Shown piece by piece: positions 9,543 through 23,287 of a DNA stretch of 64,000 nucleotides. The notes under the pieces were generated by a model. The model ran no database searches, was not told the origin of the DNA, and worked only from the letters and a program-made list of their open reading frames with translations. The stretch is from Escallonia rubra (lineage: Eukaryota; Streptophyta; Magnoliopsida; Escalloniales; Escalloniaceae), in the NCBI GenBank assembly GCA_033065855.1, contig JAVXUO010001293.1:155195-219194 (forward strand), written 5' to 3'. The position numbers were made by a program, and so were the translations under genes. How positions within the stretch are numbered: position 1 is the stretch's first letter; every line of letters starts with the position of its first letter.

Positions 9543-11020
9543 GCCTTGGCGTGAGCACCCCGTCTTGATCCTATAGGAGCGGGTATTTTTTACTTTGATC
9601 GGGTTATAGGACAGGTATAGTATTTAAAATTTGAACTCGCAGCGGGAGCGGGTCCGGTTTGATATTTAGCCTAACCGCCACTATCCACTCCACCCCGTTG
9701 CCCCGCATATGTTTTATATTTAGTTTTAATCCTAACCCTAGATCTAGGTAATCTCAGCCATCTATCTCCATAATAAAAATAGTAACACACTATTTCTCGG
9801 CGTCTCTTCTCTCTTCTCTCTTCGTTCGCCCCTATCTTCTCTCTTCTTTCTTCTCTCTACGCTTGTACTGTACAGTCAGGGCCTCCACGGACCAACCACA
9901 TCGCAGTCACCTCCTCTCTGCCCCACACGGTACAACGCTCATCTCTGCCAGTCACCTATCTCCAGTCCGTTGTCGAAGCTCCTCTGCCTCAGGGGCGGAA
10001 CCAGGAAATTTTTTCAGATGGTGCAAACGTTATATTGAATTCATCAAAAAAAATTATTAGTAAAATAATATTAAATTTTTTTTTGAACTTCTTTTAAATC
10101 TCTATATAATCACTGAAATCAAACTTAAATTAAATTAACCAAACATATATTCTAAACATCTATATAATCACTGAAATTAAACTAAAATTATAGCATACTA
10201 AGTATCACATTTTAGTTGGAAAATGAAAAGGAGAAATTATGATATGAGTCACTCAGTCACTTATATTAGTTATATATGACTAATGACTCAAAGTCTCAGA
10301 CCATAAAAACAAGTAAATGACAATCACAAGAGTCACAGATTCTGAGACTGAGAGAGAGAGACTGTCGAGTGCCGACTGGTGTGGGTCTCGAGGAACGGGG
10401 GGGTCTCGGGGAACGGGATCTCGGGAATGGGGTCTCGGTGCAATTCCTGGAAAAAAAACTTTTTTTTTTCAAAAGTTGAGGGGTGCTTCAGCCCCCCCTT
10501 GTCACCACGTAGGTCCGCCCCTGCTCTGCCTCCGATTGCTACGGCGGCATATCAGATGCTTCTGTCGTTGATCGCAGTGTCGCCACTTGTTGTTGACTCC
10601 AGAAATTTTAATTTTTGGACGAATTGAATCAAAAGCTATAATCAACCATGCTCTCATATTATGTGCTAAAACTTACTAAGGAATTTTTTTCTTTTTTGTT
10701 GGTGATCTGTTCTGAGTTTTTTGGAAAGAGAAGGGAGGAAAGGGAGCTTTTTCATGTTCTTTTTTTTGAGCTTCTTGGTGGGGTTTTCGGGTATTTACCC
10801 TGGTGGTGTTTGAGGGTGGTTTACAGAGACTAAAGATTGGTTTACAGGGAGTAGATCTTGGGGCGGGGTCGCAATTTTTTGTTGTCCGTCGGATCGGGGA
10901 TGGTATTCCCATCCTTTGACCCAATGGCAGGGTGGGTCAGAGTCGCGGACTTGTGCTAGCAGGGCGGGTACGGATCTAGTAAGATCCGCATCTGACCCGC
11001 CACATTGCCATCCTACACCG
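9543..11020. mobile_element. Possible larger DNA element carrying the nested hAT MITE
   Basis: The left part (9543-9700) and right part (10860-11020) share G/C-rich CGGGT-type sequence of the kind seen at the ends of plant hAT-like elements (right side, complement: GGATGGCAATGTGGCGGGT). Between them lie pyrimidine-rich, 5'UTR-like sequence and a hAT MITE inserted at 9990. I could not fix precise termini or a target duplication, so the boundaries are approximate. Confidence 0.35.
9990..10523. mobile_element. hAT-type MITE
   Basis: The left terminus is CAGGGGCGGAACC and the right terminus, reverse complemented, is CAGGGGCGGACCT. A perfect 8-bp target duplication CTCTGCCT flanks it (9982-9989 and 10524-10531), diagnostic of hAT superfamily insertion. 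It is 534 bp, AT-rich inside and has no transposase. Confidence 0.92.
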
Positions 11021-11269
11021 AAGACCCTGATGATTATGACATGTGAGTTTAACTCCTGCCTTAAATTTGTCTAAATTAAAGAAAACTATCATGGACAAAG
11101 TTAAAGGGCCGATATAGCAGCGTGGGCATGACTGGGGAGAGTTTTGTATAATAAATGTATGATCCACAGTATGAGTGCTTACTGGGAGTTGTTGTAGTAA
11201 TCTTGGTGACTGCGAAAGCATTGATGTTTGTGGCAAGGACTATGATAATTTGGATAACCAGCGTAAAAA

Positions 11270-14060
11270 AAAAAAATTGGTGCCTTAGAAGATATGTTGG
11301 TTCATATGCACCAAATCATTGATATGGTAAAGATGGTTTAATTTGTCTAAGGTATATGCTTTTGTGTTTGTTCCCGTTGAGCCAAGCTATGAGCCATTCT
11401 CGAAACGGAGATTGGATGGCATGAGTTTTATTACCAGTTGGCCCTCCAAATTAGATAGGTCTAACTCTGGGGCATTTGATGAAGAAATAGTCTAAAGTTT
11501 CTGTTCACTTAGGTATAAAAGGCACAGGTCAGATTGGATAATGTTGAAATGTCTGAGGTTAGATTATAGACGTAAACGGCTCCACAGAGCTTGCCATATA
11601 AGAAAACTCATTTGAGTGGAACAGGTGAAGACAAGACCTTTCGCCACACCTTGTTTTACACCACATAATTACTTTGTACGGATCCCTTATTTCATAACAA
11701 ATTTGTTTGCTGGAGGTATAGCATATGATAGGCACTTTTAACAGAGTAGATTCCAGATGGAGTGTATTTCCAGACTTGTTGGTCGCTTATCTGGCGTTGG
11801 GCCACACAAGGTTGAAACATATGTTGTAATAGACTTTCATTCCAAGAACCGGGGGTGAATACGGTTCGATTTGGGGGTCAAATCGAACCGTTATCTCTTG
11901 GTTTGAAAATTTGTGAATCGAACCGAACCAAACACCATCGCTTTGGACGGTTCGGCTTGATCGGTTTAAATGGTTCGGCTTAGTCGGTTTGGATCGGTTT
12001 ACCCACTTAAAGACGTTATTCATTTGCATACTACTAATGAAGTTATATTTTTTCTAAATTACATGTAATTTTGTTTCATTCGATATATAAGTTCTCATTG
12101 ATGAATGAGAAAGAATGAGTAAATATAAACGATATATTGGTCACAAAATTTTTGTGTTCTAAGTGTGGTTAATATTTTCGTTTCTTTTAACTTTCAAGAT
12201 TTGTTTATTTAGAGTTGCTTAGTACCTTTTATGTGTAATTTATCAATGAAATGTTACTAAAAATACATTAACATATCATAGGTCGGTTCGAACCGTTGAG
12301 ATCTTTGGATGGTTCATATTGTATTGGTTCGGTTTGATCGGTTTGAGCAGTTTGAATCGATTTGAACAGTTTGAATCGATTTGAACGGTTTGGTGCTCAC
12401 CCCTACCAAGAACCATTGGAAATGAAGTGATTTACGCTGAGGGTAGAATTGAAGTGATTGGTATCTTGTCTGGCCAGCTTATCCTCTAAATGGGGAATCC
12501 AGTCGTCGTGCCACTCGTATTTGCTAACTCGTCCCTACTTACCAATGAAGACCCTTGATGACAACCTTGCGACTAGCCATGATATTTCTCCATCCCCAAG
12601 AAAAATTTATTTTTCAAGTCTATTGAGGAAATCTGATCGGGTACAATATTTGCCCATGAGGATTTTGGCGTGCAGGCTTTCTGGTTCTGTCCAAAGTCGC
12701 CAGCTTGTTCAGGCAAGGAGGGTTGTGTTAAAAATACCAGTGTCCTTGAAACCCAGTCCACCATGCATTTTTGGCGCACAGAGCATGTGCCAGTTGAGCC
12801 ACTGAATACCTTTCTAGTTTTCATTTCATGCCTACCAGAATCTGCCGAGTTTAGAGTTAATATTTTTATAGAAACGTGATGGAAAGAGACAAACATGCAT
12901 TAGGTAGGTGAGCATGGAGAACAACAAAGAGGATATTGGTGTAGCGCAATCGGCTTTGTTCGGCAGACATCCTTTCCAGCTAGCGCATTTTTTTCTAATC
13001 TTTTCAATAAGGTCATGGAAGAAGATTTTCCGGTTGGCGACAATGTCTAATGTACTTCCCAGGTACTTCCCAAAGAAATCTACTAGTGTGAAACCCAACC
13101 ATTGAGCGATATTTCTTAAGTCCTCTAAGGTGGCATTAGGACTCAAGGCGATGGATGATTTGTATTGATTAATTTGCTGTCTGGATCCGTTGCAATATCT
13201 CATAAGAATATTTTGGATATGCCAGCAAGAATGTTGTGTAAGCCATCATCCTCAAAAAATAAGTGGTTCAGAGACGGGCTCCTCATTCCTGCTTTTATAC
13301 CTAGAATCTGTCCAGACAATTGTGCTTTCTTTAGAGATGCAGAGAGCACCTCAGCACACTAAATAAAGAGGTATTGTGAGAGAGAATCACCTTGTGTAAG
13401 GCCACAAGTAGGAGCAAAACGTTGAGCAGGTGAGCCATTTAACTGGATCTCATAGGACACACTAGTAACACATTCCATGATCAGCTTGATGAAGTGTGCT
13501 AGGAAGAGTGTTTTTTTTAGGACTGCCTACAAGAATTTCCAGTTGACTCTATCAAAGGCCTTGCATATCCATCTTGATTGCCCCAAGAATCAGTTGAGAA
13601 CGTTTTGTTAACCGGATTTTATTTACAAGTTTTTGGGCTATGAAAATATTGTCACTAATGTGTCTTCCACCTATGAAGGTGTTCTGTTGTTCGGAAATGA
13701 GGTGGTTGGGCAAAGGTTTAATCCGAGTTGCTAGAGTTTTTGAGATAATTTTATACATGGTGTTACAAGATGGGTCTAAAGTCAATAGGGGTTTGTGGTT
13801 ATATGCGTTTTGGGATTAGAACTAGGAAGGATTTATTGGTTTCTCTAAGGATGCGGCCAGATCGGAGAAAGGATAAAGCTGCAAAGGTAATAGGTTGCCC
13901 AAGGAAGTTTCAGCACTTCTGATAGACTAGGGTCGGTATACCATCAGGGCCCAGAGATTTACTTGGGTTTATTTCAAAGCGCGCTTGTTTTACTTCCCCC
14001 CAGTAAAAGGTTTAGAAAATCAATCTATTTGGTTGGGGAGCAGGCCTACGGATTCCTTCG
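11270..14060 (-). mobile_element. L1-like LINE ORF2 relic, interrupted by a hAT MITE
   Basis: Minus-strand fragments in several frames follow the ORF2 order. An S-P-G-P-D-G-I-like RT motif lies near 13940-13960. An RT block with Y-K-I-I-S-K and G-R-H-I-S-D-N-I sits at 13552-13785. An A-F-D-R-V-N-W and G-L-T-Q-G-D-S-L-S-like region lies at about 13350-13570. A K-I-R-K-K-C-A-S-W-K-G segment is at 12832-13203. A P-K-x-x-G-G-L-G segment at 12440-12800 follows, and a zf-RVT-like region (F-L-I-W-Q-A-L-W) lies at 11440-11650. Many stops and frameshifts separate them. The 3' end is not clear. Confidence 0.85.
11850..12405. mobile_element. hAT-type MITE nested in the LINE
   Basis: The ends CGGGGGTGAATAC (left) and TAGGGGTGAGCAC (right, reverse complemented) form imperfect terminal repeats. 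They are followed inward by many copies of a GGTTCG/CGGTTT motif on both sides. The flanking 8-bp duplication CCAAGAAC occurs at 11842-11849 and 12406-12413. Length is 556 bp with an AT-rich centre and no coding capacity. Removing it rejoins LINE sequence. Confidence 0.9.
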
Positions 14061-15640
14061 AAGGGGGGGGGGGTAGTGAGCCATCAAGCAGTTGACTAGT
14101 ACACTGCCTCTTTTTAGCCACAGATTAAAATCAGTGGCAATTCACTTTGTATCTCCTTCTAGGACTAGCACATCAGTAACACAAACGGACAGGTTCTTCT
14201 TATGGCTATGATGTTTCAAACCCTACTTCACGAACTCAAAATCTTGCTATGGATGATTGGTTCATAGCTCCCTATTTGGTTTTGGTCTTCTAGCTTAACT
14301 TTCACAACCTCAAATGGAGCCATTGGGCAACCATCTCATCAAGAGTTGTTTAATGTTGACCTGATCCATTTGTAGTCACAATGCTTACACTTAGAATTAA
14401 CTGCTCTTCCATCCACAAAATTGCCTTCTTTTGACTCAGCACGCAGTATAAAAATAGTCGTATGATTTCACAAAATTGTCTCCTTTGACTTACCACAGAG
14501 TGTTAAAAAAGTCACGTGACTGCAATCGGTATTACATTTACTTATGTTCATCTCCAGACTCCATGTGTTGTACTTGTATTACTTTTAATGGTGCAATATT
14601 TTTGGATAGTTAGTATTATAAAACTGAAATGTATATCCACACCAATAAAAAGAAAGACAATTATTTTCATTTTTTTTTTTTTTTTGGGACGGAAAGAGCA
14701 TATATGGAGCCATTAAGAAGAAAAAGGAGCCAAAAACTCCTAACAATAATTTCGCCAAGCTTTACATAGATTTTGAATGAAAGGTTTAAGCCGCCAGAAC
14801 TTTTACTAGTATATTTCAGAATGCATCATACATTCTTAGCAAAAATTACCTCTGCTCCAATTTCTTGTTTTTTCTCATTGATTTGTGGATTTCGCAAGTG
14901 TAATTGGTCCATGGAGAGCTTGGCATGGAGGGAAGCACTAAAGCTTCAAATCAGGCGAGGATTGGTCGCTCCACCCAATCTGACCGGCCAGACTTTTTGG
15001 AGAACCGACCGCTAGCATAAAATTGTAAATCGGCCTTCCTCTTGTGTTTCCTTTTAAGGGTCAGTTGTCTTATATCTATTGCAAGCAAATGGTGACAACC
15101 CCCTGCGCGATTCAAAATCTAGTCTCGGGAGGTCTCCCATCTGTGAGTATTAGGTCCATAGTAAACCGCTGCAGTACTGTAAAATGCTACGCTATGTGGT
15201 TCTTGGCTCTCACTAGTATACTAGTGGGAACTCAGAATTTGATGCGTATTCTGTGCATCATCCCATCCCCTTCGGTATCTTCGAACACAGGCAGCCCCTA
15301 TGTTTACTCTACTTTCCTCCGAGACCATGTTGACCATTTTCCTTGACTATTTTCTGAGACCATCCATCAGCATGCATTGTCTCTTTGTTCTTCCAGGTGT
15401 ACCATGTTCAAATATCGCCTTTAGGCTGTAATGGTTTCGTTGATTAATGATATATTACCAGGCAAAAGAAATAAAGAATTTCTTTCCGCTACGAGATGGA
15501 AGTTAGTCACTGCCTTACAAACAATCACTCGGCTAGAGAATAGAATCCGAAGCAAGGGAGGCCGAGGAGAACAATGCGTTCTACCCATCTCTATAAGATA
15601 TTGAAATGATTTTACAAAATTCAGTCCATCCACCAATTGC
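14061..15640. other. Intergenic, no gene recognised
   Basis: It contains a long T-run near 14669-14687 that may be a retroelement tail. The last few hundred bases are the probable 3' UTR and flank of the J-protein gene. No coding frame of interest was found. Confidence 0.5.
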
Positions 15641-15645
15641 AACCA

Positions 15646-18600
15646 TCATAAAGTGGGCAAAAATTTATCCTTCATGCGAGAAATAAGCTTAAATTTTTCC
15701 TCCGCTTCAACCTGCAAACGAATGTCGGATCCTGAAGCTCGATCCGGGTGAAAGCTCAGCAAGGCTCGTTTATAGGCTGCACGTACCTGAAATGGCCATC
15801 AACTATCAGTAAACAAACTACGACAGTAAAACTTATACCCCGCAGTCCAGTACAAATGGCTAAAACCACTTCACCAACCCTAATGCGGAAATTACTACCC
15901 ACGTTTCATTATTTTCTCATGACGCATGTTGAGACAAGAACCAAACACCACAAAACAACTAAAACTAAAGATAAAATAACACCATACTAGACTTCTTTGA
16001 GCATACAGAGCGAGCTGCTACCATACCATTGTACCACATGTCATTGATGCATAGACGACGTGAGTATGAGGTGTCAGCTTAATAACTAATAATACCGGTA
16101 CTTTTTCTAACTTTGTTTTAAGAGTACGACTATCTAAAAGGCTCGGAAACACGAGATACATCGAAGCACAGAAAGGCAAAACAAAAAGGGGAAAAAAAAC
16201 CACATTTGCAGCGAAAAACCTCTACAAAAGTCACTGTAACAGAAATCGACTAGGGCAGGTAGCTAAACATCTACAAATGTCATATCAGGAAATCCCTCTT
16301 TAAGCCAGAGCAAGAGAAGGCTCAAAACCAATGTGTGAAAACTAGGCATTGGTAGCTCCATCCCTCAAAAGTAGATCCATTTCTCTCCTTCCAATTAGAC
16401 CAAATTTAAGGACAGCAGGGCCAGCTTCCACCTTTGTCTCTCCCGCACCACCCTTCAGCTCCTTGATTGACCTCAGCATAGACCACTGCCTCCCAAACCT
16501 GCTGTCCATCACCCTTCTCCATGATGCTCCCTCCTCCCTATGTTATCTTCACAACCACTTCCCCAACAGAGCTCATGTAAAATGCAGCAACTATTTCCAA
16601 CCCCGAATATTCCCACTGAGATAGCTCTTAATTAGGGTGAATCTATTGCCGAGGCTTTGGTCTTCGTGAAGTTAATACCACCAAAAGCATCAGCTCACAA
16701 ACATAAAAGCATCTCGCCGTTTGTTTCATTAACCAACCAATGCACAATAATAACTGTCTACATCATCCCAAAGACACTTCTCTCTATCTCATCAAACTCG
16801 TCTTCTCCATCCCAATACACAAAACAAGGTTCTCCATCCCAATACAGAAAACAAGGTTACATCAGTTAAAATAACAGCAGGGCACAGAAGTACAACAGTA
16901 ATTCTGCAACTATCAAGCATGGTGATTAGAGAAGAAATCCATGCTATCGTCATTTAGAGTAATACATGGCACAATAAAGACAAAAATATTTGGTCACTAC
17001 ACCCAGATGGATGGTTCTTTCAAATATTTAAGACACCATATTAGTAATTGACACCACGTTGATTGATATTCATGAGTTTTCAACTGCACCATAGTACTTA
17101 AGCCTAGGCACCGCAAGAAAGCAACTTACTTCATGTGATAAGGGGCCACCCACATTCACTCCTAGACCACGTAATAATGAGGTCATGTCTTTGCAAGTCA
17201 TTTCCAGCTTATCAAGCTCCTTCCGAACTTCAGCACGATGTTGCTCCTTCAAGTTCATATTCTCCTCATCCTTTAAAAAGTTAGTGTAACCATCATTAAT
17301 CTTGTAATTATTCTTATTTTCAGGTAACTGGAGGTATAAATGAAGTAAACAAAACCATAAAATTGGTAGCAGAGGATGTAGCATATACTTGAAATGAAAA
17401 GGAAAAGGTGCAAGAAATTGAGAACCTTCTTTTGAGTCTCCCGTATTTCTTCCACGCGTTTCTTTTGTCTTCTCTCCATGTCTAATAAACGCATAGTTTC
17501 AGCTTTTCTTTTCTTCTGCAACCGCCGCAACTGTTGTGCTTCTTCTGCCTGAAAAGAGGATATGAGCATGGTTCATAGGATTGTACTATAGCTTGAGATT
17601 TATGCAACATCCATAAAGGATGTGGAAACCCTATAAGGCTATAACGTACAGCAAGTTATGGATACAATCAGACTGTTGCTGATACGTGCCACATTGACAA
17701 ACAGGAGCAGCTATCTCTTAGTTTTGATAACTAACTAGCATCAGATAAGAAAATAATATCACACTGAAGAACCACAGATTTTAAAAGCAAAAATACAAAT
17801 GGAAAAACGAAAGAAATCCTGCATAACAAGGCTTTTGATAGCCACTTCATAGACTCCACAAGAGTTTCAAATAAGTTGCCACCTCATTTTGATCTAAGTA
17901 TACATGTAAAATTACGAAAAGGCGATTTCTGCCTTATTTGAATAGACAAATTTGGCCCCTTTCCAGAAATGGACATGTTTGCCAAATGCAGAACCATATA
18001 AAAGAAGACAACAGGTACAATCACCCTAACAGGCTGAGTAAATCATCTGAATAAAAAGAATTGCTCTTTTCCTAGTGGGATTGCACCTGTCACTTCAAGA
18101 GGAACATTATGCAAAACATGGATATCTTTCAAGATGCATTCTACCTACCTTGGTCAGAATAAGTTCCTCCTTGAACTCACAGACCAGCAGGCTGCATGAC
18201 CTCAAAGTTTGAACCCATGTTCATTAATATCTGATGATAGATACTATTCTCTGAATTTCGTACAGCTAGGAATACCAAGTTTAAAAGTGTATATGGCTAA
18301 GACAAGGTAGAGTCCTAAAATAAGTCGGCATAGACATGCGTTGGCGTTATTGTCACAGTAAACTTTAAAAAGCATTATGTTCCTTCAGACAATAAATCAA
18401 GGAAGCAGTATGCATAGAAACCTGAATTTTTAGCTCTCTTTGCCTGGATGCCCATTCTTCCTCTACTGCCCGTTTATATTCATCAGTCTCCTTGAGCTTT
18501 TCTCGATCATCAATTAAAGAGCTATTAATGGCATCGCCATCTTGATCATTCAATGGATCAATTGAAAGTTCTCTTGAAACTGATTTCTCATTCTTTTTAA

Positions 18601-19762
18601 AATTAGCTTCATGTTCCGATTCCTTTGGAGAATCAGGATTGCAACTAAAGCTCTGCTGAAAGATTTCATCTATGTTTCTGCTGAAATGATTAACATCAGT
18701 TTCAACTGAATGCTGTCGCTTACACAAAGAAGCCCGTTTATCTGGTAAACTGTCTTCGCTGTGACAGCCAGCACTTGGTTCAGCATTTGATAAACTAGGT
18801 TCGAAGTGTACACTTTTTTCTTTCTCCCAGAAGTCCTCTGCATAAACAACTTGCTCACTAGCCTGTTCATAACTGCAATTGAAAGGTGGCCCTTGACGAT
18901 TACGTTCCTCACCATTAGGGAGATTGGGACCAACATGCTTGACATGAAACTGAGTTGACCCCTCAGGAGAGTTGCAGAACTCGTCTCTGGACTTCAAATT
19001 GGGTTCAGCAGACGAAGCCTTCTCTGAATTTGGAGAAGTGCATCCGAAAGTTCCACTATCTGTCGAACAAGAAGGCGCCTGGCCTCCTTTTTCATTATTA
19101 GATTTGCTCAAACTAGGAGAAACTGGGAAATCCTTACGTTGTTCAGCCTTGTTTTCTGAATCCCTCACACCGGATCGATGGTTGCAAACATCATTTCTCC
19201 TTTTCAAGGAAGCCTTTTCCCACTGCTTTTGAAGATTCCCAAAAGAATCTTCCATGAACTCACTATCAAGAGCATCATCATCAGACGAATCACCCTCTGA
19301 GTCGGTACTCAAGCCATAATGGTTTCTGGTGGAAGCTTTCCCGGAATAGGTCCGTTTGCACTTTGACAGCTTGAACGGGGATATATTTTCCTGCACAAAC
19401 TGGCACTCATCACCAACTGCGTCTACGGACTTATGAGTGCGAGTGGGGCATGATCTCATGCTTGAGGAAGCACCACTATGAAAATTGACGTCGCCCTTCT
19501 CACTAGGACGATGGTTGTCGGCACCTTCATCATCATCGATGCAGATTATAGTCCTCAAAGAACACTTCTTCTCTTTACTCGAACCTAGTAGCTTCTTTGA
19601 CAAAGATTCCGGAAAATCGAGGATAATAACATTACTATCACTATCAACATCAATTAAAACATGACTATCAGCTTCCCCTTTGTTCTTGCACCTTCTAAGT
19701 GTCTTCCTCCCAGAACAACTTCTAGGTTGAGAATGACCAACAGAGACTCCTTTACCTCCCAT
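15646..19762 (-). CDS. J-domain (DnaJ-type) co-chaperone, C-terminal J domain
   Basis: Four coding exons on the minus strand: 19762-18422, 17548-17426, 17270-17130 and 15786-15646, all phase 0 at the joins, giving about 581 residues. Residues 1-447 are a low-complexity, Ser/Asp/Glu-rich region with no known domain. Residues 448-535 (exons 2-3) are a charged, coiled-coil-like stretch (A-E-E-A-Q-Q-L-R-R-L-Q-K-K). Exons 3-4 form a J domain: helix I (M-T-S-L-L-R-G-L-G), then A-Y-K-R-A-L-L-S-F-H-P-D-R, with the HPD motif at about 548-550 that stimulates Hsp70 ATPase. The extended helix III (V-E-A-E-E-K-F-K-L-I-S) resembles plant J proteins with C-terminal, auxilin-like J domains. Its specific Hsp70 partner and process are unknown. 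The start chosen is the first ATG after a splice acceptor at 19771; an ATG at 19861 would lie in the intron. Confidence 0.88.
16806..16858. repeat. Short tandem duplication in intron 3 of the J-protein gene
   Basis: A unit of about 27 bp beginning GTTCTCCATCCCAATACA is repeated twice in tandem with one or two differences. Confidence 0.7.
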
Positions 19763-19770
19763 TTGCCACT

Positions 19771-22700
19771 GCACATAATTCAAAAGAATACGCAAGAGCA
19801 TTGAAAAACAGAATAAAAATAAAGTTTCAAAAACCAAGGAATTACGAAATTCAAGATTCATATATCACCAGGCTTCTAGTTGATATGGCATTGGAAGCTA
19901 TATGCAACTTAGTGGTGATAACGTGAACCCAATATTAACTTCCTTCAACCATAATTATCTAGAAGTGACTTGGTAAAAGTATTAAATAACAAGTCCAGTA
20001 ATTGTGCCAGGGACTCATCGCCTGGAGTAAGGTACGGTACGGGATATGTATTGCCACTTCAGACTAGTTATGCAAATATGCATATCTAGTGTTTACCTAA
20101 TACTTGATCATGTAAAGAACATAATCTTATATGTTCCTTTATATTGCTTTAATGCGCAAAAAGTTCCCATCAGGAAACCATTTTACCCTCAGAATTATCC
20201 ACAAAAAAAAAGGCAAGCCCTATTGTCAAAGCAATATGGGCTTTTGCCAGAGTAATAAAAACTTAAAGATCTGAATGACAAAATTGCCCATCTTTAGCCA
20301 AATCAATCGGCCTTCTTCGCCCTCCAGCTTACTCTACGCCCACCCAGCTGTGCGCTTATGTCCTTGTCACGCCACCTTACTAGACGGTCATCACCCAAGA
20401 TCACTTACAACTTCAATGATAATAGAAAAAGTAAGCAGATCCGCTTCTCTCTCCTAAGCTCGACTACATTGTTATCGGGAAATATCAACCAGGACAATTG
20501 CAAGAAGAGAGCAGCGGAAGTCAAAGATTTCGAGAATACAGGATGGAGCTTTGGTAACTTTAGTGAATTGATTGATATTGATTTTCGATGCATAGATCGA
20601 TTTTAGAATTCCCTCCATGAACTTCTCTCTTCAAACCTCAGCCACCAAATACGCACTGCAGCAATAAGCTCCATTGTTCACTAAGATACCGAGATTGGTG
20701 ACGGGACAAGTGTCAGAATGGTGGCCATGGGTAGGTCTGCCGTGGTAGCCTGAATGTTCGGGTGCCATAGATGGTTGGTGGTAGCAAAGGTAGAAGAGAG
20801 AAAGCAGAGGACAGGGACTGATGACTAGCTGAAATTTGACCCGGCCTGGTGCAGATCTGGTGAGGGAAATTGGCAAAAGCGCCTATTCCTTCGGCATTAG
20901 AGCTTGCCAAAATGAAAGCAAATACAAAACTTTTGCCATGTCCCCATTTTGTTAGACTTGGAATCGGGTGAATCTGACTCTTAGATGCATACCCACACCT
21001 GAACCATGTTCATGTGAGGACATGATAGGCACATATAACAAAACAATAAAAGTGCAACTCTTTGATAAGGAAAACAAGATCCAAACTTTATCTAAGTGTA
21101 GTGCTAAACAATATCTTTTAAAAGTCCTACAAAATTTCACCAAAGAGAATGTCAATTGTTTGAGCAGTGCAATATGTGAATCTTATGAACGACTATGATT
21201 AGACTGGGCAGTTCTTAAAGGGTATGCACATGCTTTTGCTTCTCATTACTGCATTTCATGAATAGACGATTGTCCATGACAACTTATTTGCTGGATTTCT
21301 TTTTTTTTTTCTTTTCAGCCCTGTAAGTTGGAAGCCTAAATTTTCAGATTCTCCACTAAAGGATTGCACCTCCATGTGAGAGTAGAGTAGTAAGGCTTCA
21401 CTGAGAAAATGCACCTGCCAAACATGACATCCTCCACCTGTCCTTGCAACCATAAATTTAGCCATAAAAGCTATCCTCCTGTTGTCAAACTTGGACACTG
21501 TCAATGTCGTTTTCCTTTTGCTCGACAATGTAGACAACCTCATTTTTCTTTTGCCAAAATTCATTTTCCGTTCTTTTTAGGAATAGCCTGGTGGTATGTG
21601 AAAGAGAAAGTAAAAGGAAGAGAAAAGCAAAAAAAAAGGGGTCTATCGTATATCACGTGTGATTACTTATCTAGCCGGTCTATTTACTTAATGAGCTTTT
21701 CTCTATCCTTATCTCCACAAATAAAACAGGAAGAATCTTCTCTAGCATTCTTGTTATATGTCTTGGAATGTTTTCCATATCTGTAACTGGCCGGCACGGA
21801 CTTCTCAACAGATTCTAGAATTTTTCCGTGGCATGCAGACGACTCTACCCTCATTTTCTTGGGCCCTAAGTCATACAAGTGCTATAAAGAGGAACCCTAG
21901 AGACAGCCTCATATATTTCGTCACCAATCTTCACACACATTCCATACACTTGTATTTCTCCTACATTCCATCCATTGGAGCACAGAGATCGCAAGGTAAA
22001 CTTGTCCACGGCTTAAAAAAACTCATAAATCCATATTCGAGGTATGTAGCCAACGATGTTATTTATGTTATATATTGACCAAACCTGTGCTTGTATCAAA
22101 GTATCCAAGAACATATTAGCCTTTTCCGATCACGTAAGACTTAAATCCCAAATTTCAACTAATCTTTGACCGGATACTAAGCCTTTAATACCCGTTACTC
22201 CGAGTTCAAACCGACTTAGTTGTATTTCGTAACTTTGTCTCAGTTAATCAAAGAAAAAGTAAAACAAGCAATACCTTCCCCTCACACAACACAGACCAAA
22301 GTTTTCGTATATCACTTAGCCTGTTTTGTCAAAGTCTCAAAACTAGGGTTTCTCTTATTTTTCCTGTAGAGAAACTTGTAAGTTTTCACCTTTAGGTGCA
22401 GTTCGTCACAGACAACATAAGAACGACTAGACCTTGATCCTCATGTAAGTGTGTCTATTCTTCGAGGCTCTTCTCATAGAGTCGCTTAATAATTTATAAA
22501 CATAAGTTACCGTCTGAATAAATCAGATGCAGATTAGAACAGGCTACAAAAAATTGCAATCCAGAACATGGGAATTTTAACTTTTAGCAACAGATTATTT
22601 ATTTGAATCGCAGATAAAATCTCTTTCTCCAAGATTATTCGAAAATGATAATCAAAAGGGAAGGCTGTCCTATATTTTTCATCTGAAATTTTTCCAGCTA

Positions 22701-23287
22701 GGAAAGACATCATTGCCTCTCAAAAGCCATTACATAAGATCAAATTGAACAGTTAAGAGCTCCATTTTTGGAGAGTGAAGGTTATACCATCCGTACAGCG
22801 CCAATGGTGCATTAAGCCATTAAATTAACATTATTCATTTTCAATTGCTAATCGCTATTTAGGTCATCTCACCCAAACATGTACCAACAAGCAAAACAAA
22901 GTTGGTAACTGCTTGAACATTAAAAGTGCAAAAAAAATGGTGCCTAACTGTATTTCCTTAAGCTATGCTGTCTTAATTAACATACCCACAGCTAAAATCA
23001 ACAAAACCCCAAAACAGATTAACTGACAATAAACCCTAAAAACAAAAACAAATAAGATTTCCAAGCTATCCCGTAACACACAGTGAGAACCAAAAGCCCA
23101 TGTCAAGAAACCCAAAAAACTCCAAGCCCTAACGCATTCGTCCAACATATAACCCAATTCAAAGCTACATCTAACTTATGCCCTCATTATAAAGACTAAA
23201 AATAACAAAACCCAGAAAGTGAAACCAACAGATTGTGAAAATTCAACCAAGTCAAAAAGTGATTCGCAATTGAAAAGAGGAAATTAC
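19771..23287 (-). other. Probable 5' UTR intron of the J-protein gene
   Basis: A good acceptor (TTATGTGCAG) lies 9 bases before the start codon at 19762. The nearest convincing upstream donor in a leader-like, pyrimidine-rich context is CAG/GTAATT at 23288/23287. If used, this is a 3.5-kb leader intron. The stretch holds no other recognised gene; several short frames in it look fortuitous. Confidence 0.4.

Noticed and set aside
10317..10627. Overlapping frames of about 80 codons
   Set aside because: They straddle the end of the hAT MITE and translate its subterminal repeats.
15090..15180. 5S rRNA-like gene (GGTCTCCCATC segment)
   Set aside because: Only an 11-base match to the complement of 5S rRNA; the rest does not follow the 5S consensus or its internal promoter.
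18670..19232. Frames overlapping exon 1 of the J-protein gene
   Set aside because: Shadows of the long coding exon in other frames.
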